A stretch of 10,816 bases of DNA from Paramuribaculum sp. GTDB taxonomy: Bacteria; Bacteroidota; Bacteroidia; Bacteroidales; Muribaculaceae. The stretch covers positions 1-10,816 of the forward strand of contig JAIDXA010000174.1 of NCBI GenBank assembly GCA_029058705.1, given 5' to 3'. Every line of letters starts with the position of its first letter. Within the stretch, counting starts at the first letter, position 1. The notes below the pieces were generated by a model. That model ran no database searches. It was not told the origin of the DNA and saw nothing but the letters and a program-made list of their open reading frames with translations. Of the stretch, positions 8,008 through 10,816 are shown in pieces. The translations under genes and the position numbers were made by a program.

Positions 8008-9429
8008 AACCGGACTCAAGAGCCGGAGAACCGATTCCAAGGCTTTCTGCGCGACTGGTCTGTGTCGCCACTGCGACGGACGCACTCTTACGCACCCCTG
8101 CTGGTCTTCCATGAACTGACGGCGCAGATCTGCATTTATTTCACAGGAATAGACAAACATCGTGTCCTCGAAATTGTGTTCAAAACTGCGGAAATCGATA
8201 TTCGCTGAACCGATCGCACTTATACGGTCGTCAATGATCATTGTCTTGCTATGCAGCATTCCGGCTTCGAAAAGATAGATTTTTATTCCGGCACGAAGAC
8301 ACTCCATAATGTAGCTGTAGGAAGCGTAGGTCAATGTGAGCGAATCGCTCTTCAGCGGCATCATCACCCTGACATCAACCCTTGCAAGAGCCGCAGCCTG
8401 CAACGCATTGAGCATAGCTTCGGGAGGCAGGAAATATGGAGTCTGGATATAGACTCGTTTCTTTGCGCTACCGATTGCCTTCAGCATACACAGGCTGATA
8501 TCGCTCCACTCGTTTGTCGGGCCACAGCGAAGCATCTGCATACCTGCCGGTTCTCCATGAAGTGGCGGAATGGAAAGATCGACATTGTTCTGCAATAGCG
8601 GCTGCCCCATAAACGACCAGTCGACAGCGAAAGAATATTGAATCGCAGCCACAGCCGGGCCGGACACCCTCATGTGCGTGTCGCGCCAGCATCCGAAATT
8701 ACGGCCTCCATCAATATATCGGTCGGCAACATTCATTCCCCCCAGATAACCGATACGGCCGTCGATAACGGCAAGTTTCCGGTGGTTCCGCCAATTGATG
8801 CGGGTTGCAAACGGAGGAAATGCCACTTTGAAAAACGGATGGATGTCAATTCCTTCGGCTCTCATTTCGTCATAGAAACGCCGTTTGACACTCCAGCACC
8901 CGAAATCATCATATATCACCCTTACCGTGACCCCCGCGCGCCTGCGCTCAATCAGCGCCTCACGCAGACGTGATCCGATGACATCGTCTTCTATAATATA
9001 ATATTGGAGATGTATGTATTCTTTTGCCCGCGCAATATCAAGCAGCAGAGCCTCGAATTTGTCGGCACCATGATGGTAGACCTCAACCTCATTATCAGGG
9101 AAAAACATAGCTCCGCTCAACGACCGGCCAAGCTCAATAAGCTGACGCATCTCCGGCGAAAAATCTTCAGGAATCCGGGAATCGACCAGAGTCTGACGCT
9201 GGCGCAGTTTCTTTTTGTTGCGCCGCGAAATCATATGGGTGTTCTTTATGCTCCGCCCGAAGAATATATAGAGTACAAGACCTCCGACAGGAAAGAGAAG
9301 CAAGACAGTGATCCACGCAAGCGACTTCAACGGGTTTCGGTTTTCAGACACAATGACGCCGACAATGCTTATGACGGTGATTCCATAAGCGACAACAAGC
9401 AGCCAGTAGACCCAACTCAGAATAACCAT
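8002..9429 (-). CDS. cls: Cardiolipin synthase, phospholipase D type
   Basis: This is a 475-residue membrane-bound cardiolipin synthase of the bacterial phospholipase D type, which condenses two phosphatidylglycerols into cardiolipin and glycerol. Two N-terminal membrane helices are visible at about residues 3-27 and 35-57. Two PLD domains follow, each with an intact HxKxxxxD motif: NHRKLAVID near residue 216 and LHSKTMIID near residue 393. Each is followed by a G-x-N stretch (GGMNVADR, GSANIDFRS). Length and layout match the family. The ATG at 9427-9429 is chosen because MVILSWVYWLL begins just before the first helix; the longer frame to 9507 would add a charged, unconserved stretch and cover the likely promoter. 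It is convergent with the perM-like gene and overlaps it by six bases. Confidence 0.95.
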   Translation of the reverse strand: MVILSWVYWLLVVAYGITVISIVGVIVSENRNPLKSLAWITVLLLFPVGGLVLYIFFGRSIKNTHMISRRNKKKLRQRQTLVDSRIPEDFSPEMRQLIELGRSLSGAMFFPDNEVEVYHHGADKFEALLLDIARAKEYIHLQYYIIEDDVIGSRLREALIERRRAGVTVRVIYDDFGCWSVKRRFYDEMRAEGIDIHPFFKVAFPPFATRINWRNHRKLAVIDGRIGYLGGMNVADRYIDGGRNFGCWRDTHMRVSGPAVAAIQYSFAVDWSFMGQPLLQNNVDLSIPPLHGEPAGMQMLRCGPTNEWSDISLCMLKAIGSAKKRVYIQTPYFLPPEAMLNALQAAALARVDVRVMMPLKSDSLTLTYASYSYIMECLRAGIKIYLFEAGMLHSKTMIIDDRISAIGSANIDFRSFEHNFEDTMFVYSCEINADLRRQFMEDQQGCVRVRPSQWRHRPVAQKALESVLRLLSPVL

Positions 9430-9457
9430 TGTCTTGCGTTTTGATGCGAATTGACTC

Positions 9458-9465
9458 CAAAGATA
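9458..9465 (-). promoter_or_regulatory. Candidate -7 promoter box for cls
   Basis: The minus strand reads TATCTTTG, an exact TAnnTTTG match, ending 28 bases upstream of the cls ATG. A TTTG lies upstream on the same strand but only 14 bases away, shorter than the usual spacing of about 20, so the promoter is plausible but incomplete. Confidence 0.45.
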
Positions 9466-9510
9466 GGAAATCCGGAAATCAAAGCGTAATTTTTGCACAA
9501 AAAACAATAT

Positions 9511-9522
9511 GATTGCGCAATC
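9511..9522. promoter_or_regulatory. Perfect 12-base palindrome upstream of cls
   Basis: GATTGCGCAATC is its own reverse complement. It lies about 45 bases upstream of the candidate cls -7 box, a position that would suit an activator or other dimeric regulator. No family is recognised, and a single 12-base palindrome can occur by chance. The remaining intergenic bases (9523-9613) are AT-rich and show no gene. Confidence 0.3.
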
Positions 9523-9613
9523 TACGTCCCCCTATAAAAAATATAATCACTGCCCAATCCGGAACAAATGATAGATCCGACAGAGCATATTGTCTATATT
9601 ATTAAAAGGCTTC

Positions 9614-9814
9614 TTAGAGAGTGTTTGAATTTAAACCGTGTTAACGATAAAACGAATGAAAGGTAGAAACTTCAAAATAATCCTGAGGCCTTTTTTGGCG
9701 AATTCCGCCAAGTCTCATCAGTCGCATAGCCCGCTATGCTCCTTCTTCAACTCGCGGAATTCGCTCAAAAAATCCTCTCAGCCTTAATTTGATTTAATTC
9801 CAAACACTCTCTTA
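9614..9814. repeat. Palindromic MITE-like element with inverted ends
   Basis: The outer ends are perfect inverted repeats: GAGAGTGTTTG at 9617-9627 and CAAACACTCTC at 9801-9811, each flanked outside by TTA (9614-9616 and 9812-9814). The TTA pair could be a 3-bp target duplication. Similarity continues inward imperfectly (AATTTAAA versus the complement of TTTAATT). An inner inverted repeat pairs GCGAATTCCGC (9698-9708) with GCGGAATTCGC (9754-9764). It extends outward with TTTTTT against AAAAAA and CTGAG against CTCAG. At its centre is GCATAGC-cc-GCTATGC (9724-9739). The left arm carries about 47 unpaired bases (9635-9681). There is no coding capacity. It may be a non-autonomous mobile element or a folded RNA/DNA element. 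Its right end is 12 bases before the next ATG. Confidence 0.75.
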
Positions 9815-9826
9815 ATCATTCAAAAC

Positions 9827-10183
9827 ATGAGAATAAACACTTCAATAATCATCCCGCTGCTGATTTCGTTTGTCAGCCTGACTGCATATGCCAATGACTA
9901 CAATGCCCGCCAAGCCAAAAGATACACTCAAGAGTCTGAGTATTATCAGAGAAAGGCCGACGGCTACCGCAGGGAGGCCAGTTACTGTCTCAAGAAAGCC
10001 GAGAACTATCAACGGGAGTGCGCCTATCATACCCGCAAGGGAAATGCCGACCGTGCAAGAGACTATAACCGCCGCGCCGACCGCGCAATGGATGACTATA
10101 AGACACAGATGCGCTATGCCGACGCCGCCGCCGACAAGGCGGCCGATTATCTCCGCCGGGCGGCTGATGCATTGCGCGAGTAA
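9827..10183 (+). CDS. Small secreted Tyr/Ala heptad-repeat helical protein
   Basis: This is a 118-residue protein of unknown function. Residues 1-22 are a clear Sec signal peptide (hydrophobic IIIPLLISFVSL, cleavage site AYA|ND), so the mature protein should be periplasmic or exported. The mature part is one charged helix with a regular seven-residue pattern from residue 33: an aromatic or large residue every seven (Tyr33, Tyr40, Tyr47, Cys54, Tyr61, His68) with a small residue four later (Ser37, Ala44, Ala51, Ala58, Cys65, Gly72). It then grades into Arg/Asp/Ala-rich turns up to RRAADALRE. Cys54 and Cys65 could form a disulfide. There is no lipobox. Long overlapping frames on both strands arise from the repetitive, GC-rich coding and are not genes. 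The palindromic element occupies its upstream region, so its promoter may lie inside or beyond that element. No terminator follows it. Confidence 0.8.
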   Translation: MRINTSIIIPLLISFVSLTAYANDYNARQAKRYTQESEYYQRKADGYRREASYCLKKAENYQRECAYHTRKGNADRARDYNRRADRAMDDYKTQMRYADAAADKAADYLRRAADALRE

Positions 10184-10212
10184 TGAATTATCAGAGAATG
10201 TAACACGACAGA

Positions 10213-10244
10213 TTTGGCCAGACAGTGAAAAATTAGTAAATTTG
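10213..10244 (+). promoter_or_regulatory. Bacteroidota promoter driving the B12 riboswitch
   Basis: TTTG at 10213-10216 and TAAATTTG at 10237-10244 are separated by 20 bases, matching both the -33 (TTTG) and -7 (TAnnTTTG) elements of the Bacteroidota vegetative promoter at the expected spacing. Transcription should start near 10249-10252, at the first base of riboswitch stem P1. This is the best-supported promoter in the window. Confidence 0.82.
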
Positions 10245-10248
10245 CAAC

Positions 10249-10454
10249 GCAACGGTGTTTTCCAGCAATAGGCCGTAGAGTCGGCCGCCCAATTGATCTG
10301 GAAACTCAAAAGGGAATCCGGTTGAAATCCGGAACAGTACCCGCTGCTGTAAGTTCCACGTTTATATGATTGCTTGACAGAACGTCATTGGTGCAGAACT
10401 ATCACACCGAGAAGACTCAAGCCAATCGGGACAAGTCAGAAGACCTGCCGTTGC
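10249..10454 (+). ncRNA. Cobalamin (B12) riboswitch aptamer
   Basis: This is an RNA aptamer that binds a B12 coenzyme and usually lowers expression of downstream B12 uptake or synthesis genes. P1 is closed by GCAACGG (10249-10255) and CCGTTGC (10448-10454). TTTCCAG (10259-10265) pairs with CTGGAAA (10298-10304), with the hairpin GGCCG/CGGCC (10271-10275/10282-10286) between them. The conserved core reads AAAGGGAATCCGG (about 10310), then AAATCCGGAACAGTACCCGC and CTGCTGTAAG up to about 10353. The 3' B12 box AGTCAGAAGACCTGCC is at 10434-10449, a near-exact match to the consensus. The conserved aptamer core appears intact, so it is probably functional. The large 10354-10432 insert suggests the bigger Cbl class, but I do not assign adenosyl- versus methyl/aquocobalamin preference. 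No ordinary gene follows within 360 bases. Confidence 0.95.
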
Positions 10455-10527
10455 CTCACGTAACCGAATGCCTACGGGATTATGGGCAGAAAGTCACAAC
10501 ACAGGCTTCCTATATAAACACAATCTA
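10455..10527 (+). other. Linker between aptamer and terminators, no gene
   Basis: This AT-moderate leader follows the aptamer. GGCAG at 10485-10489 could pair with CTGCC at 10445-10449 inside the B12 box and so compete with aptamer folding, which makes it a possible part of the expression platform. It shows no Shine-Dalgarno sequence and no ORF worth calling. Confidence 0.4.
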
Positions 10528-10596
10528 ATGTGGAAGCTTTCAGAATATCCGTTGTACAACAGGAGATTCTTTTTTGTGCGGCTTTCCACTATCTGA
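10528..10596 (+). CDS. Possible 22-residue ORF ending at a terminator
   Basis: An ATG at 10528, preceded by an AT-rich stretch as is common for Bacteroidota starts, opens a 22-residue frame. It begins MWKLSEYPLYN and contains three consecutive Phe codons near its end. Its TGA stop (10594-10596) directly abuts the first base of the hairpin-T8 terminator. That placement would suit a leader peptide or a micro-protein at the end of a short B12-controlled transcript. A frame this short occurs easily by chance, there is no recognisable ribosome site and I know no homologue, so this is a candidate only. Confidence 0.28.
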   Translation: MWKLSEYPLYNRRFFFVRLSTI

Positions 10597-10640
10597 CCGT
10601 TGAGACATCCACGTGGGATGATTTCGACGGCATTTTTTTT
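10597..10640 (+). terminator. Hairpin-T8 terminator downstream of the riboswitch
   Basis: The outer stem pairs CCGTTGA (10597-10603) with TCGACGG (10624-10630), with one U-G wobble. The inner stem pairs CATCC (10606-10610) with GGATG (10616-10620) around a 5-base loop, with a small internal loop between the two. Eight Ts follow at 10633-10640, two bases after the stem. It has the form of a Rho-independent terminator about 143 bases after the aptamer, and may be the switch's own expression platform. Confidence 0.7.
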
Positions 10641-10704
10641 GATCAAAAGACTGACCGTCGCGCCAAAGCATGACAATAACTATTAAATAAATTCTTTTCT
10701 GCAA

Positions 10705-10743
10705 GACGGCATGACCATGTGAATAGTCATGCCGTCGTTTTTT
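10705..10743 (+). terminator. Second strong Rho-independent terminator
   Basis: A perfect 11-bp stem, GACGGCATGAC (10705-10715) and GTCATGCCGTC (10726-10736), encloses a 10-base loop and is followed by G and TTTTTT at 10738-10743. It is the second terminator in 150 bases and closes the riboswitch transcription unit. No gene lies between the two terminators. Confidence 0.9.
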
Positions 10744-10816
10744 AGAAACTGTTTAAATTTACTACGAAAAAAATGTTATAAATCATTCTTGTGGGTTTAT
10801 TGAGGTCTTTTATGGT
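10742..10816. repeat. Partial relative of the 9614-9814 element, left end
   Basis: TTAGAAACTGTTTAAATTTA (10742-10761) resembles TTAGAGAGTGTTTGAATTTA at 9614-9633: 17 of the 20 bases agree, including the leading TTA. Further in, TGAGGTCTTTTATGG (10801-10815) matches TGAGGCCTTTTTTGG (9684-9698) at 13 of 15 bases, in the same order and orientation. The spacing between the two blocks is 11 bases shorter here. The copy begins within the T-run of the terminator and is cut by the window end, so its right end and any gene it carries are unseen. Confidence 0.55.

Noticed and set aside
9682..9783. Inner palindrome of the repeat element as a CRISPR or tRNA-like structure
   Set aside because: There is a single inverted pair with no direct repeats or spacers, and no cloverleaf or anticodon arm can be drawn.
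9842..10309. 155-residue minus-strand frame and a second 127-residue plus-strand frame over the small secreted protein gene
   Set aside because: Both are by-products of its repetitive, GC-rich codons. Only the 9827 frame has a signal peptide and regular heptads, and the others run into the riboswitch.
10530..10673. 47-residue frame with a GTG start downstream of the riboswitch
   Set aside because: It needs a GTG start without a ribosome site and runs through the hairpin-T8 terminator, whose T-run would encode its Phe residues. The 22-codon ATG frame fits the layout better.
10494..10676. 60-residue minus-strand frame across the riboswitch downstream region
   Set aside because: No recognisable product, no promoter box on that strand nearby, and it runs across the hairpin-T8 terminator of the other strand.

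Overview
The window looks like a chromosomal segment of a Bacteroidota bacterium, probably order Bacteroidales and possibly Muribaculaceae. Three things suggest this. Several intergenic sites match the Bacteroidota -7 box TAnnTTTG, one of them with a TTTG -33 box at the right spacing. Most genes lack a clear Shine-Dalgarno sequence. The protein set (TsaB, YicC, Gmk, NadD, a DUF5063-like protein, an M18 aminopeptidase, an NhaC-type antiporter, an AI-2E/PerM-type protein, a cardiolipin synthase) reads as Bacteroidales-like. The family-level placement is an impression and was not tested.

Layout, left to right. Positions 1-359 are the 3' end of rplI, closed by a perfect hairpin terminator. tsaB (tRNA t6A synthesis) lies on the minus strand and is divergent from a long plus-strand run of seven genes: yicC, gmk, nadD, a DUF5063-like gene, an M18 aminopeptidase gene, an nhaC-like gene and a perM-like gene. 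Gaps in this run are short (a 4-base overlap up to about 83 bases), so it may be one operon, but no single pathway links all its members. It mixes nucleotide and NAD supply, RNA metabolism, peptide turnover and two membrane proteins. The last gene overlaps tail to tail with a minus-strand cardiolipin synthase gene.

From 9430 onward the region is accessory in character. It holds a probable cls promoter, a perfect 12-base palindrome, and a roughly 200-base element with inverted-repeat ends that looks like a non-autonomous mobile or palindromic repeat. This element ends 12 bases before a small secreted protein made of Tyr/small-residue heptads. Next comes a textbook Bacteroidota promoter driving a complete cobalamin riboswitch. 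The riboswitch is followed by no normal gene: only a possible 22-residue ORF whose stop codon abuts a hairpin-T8 terminator, then a second strong hairpin-T6 terminator, then the left part of what appears to be a relative of the 9614-9814 element, cut by the window end.

The most interesting region is 10213-10743, a self-contained B12-controlled transcription unit of about 490 nt with no conventional coding sequence. It could be a long attenuated leader for a gene beyond the window, a B12-controlled small RNA, or the leader of a gene that has been lost or displaced. The pair of related repeat elements on either side is the second signal worth following.
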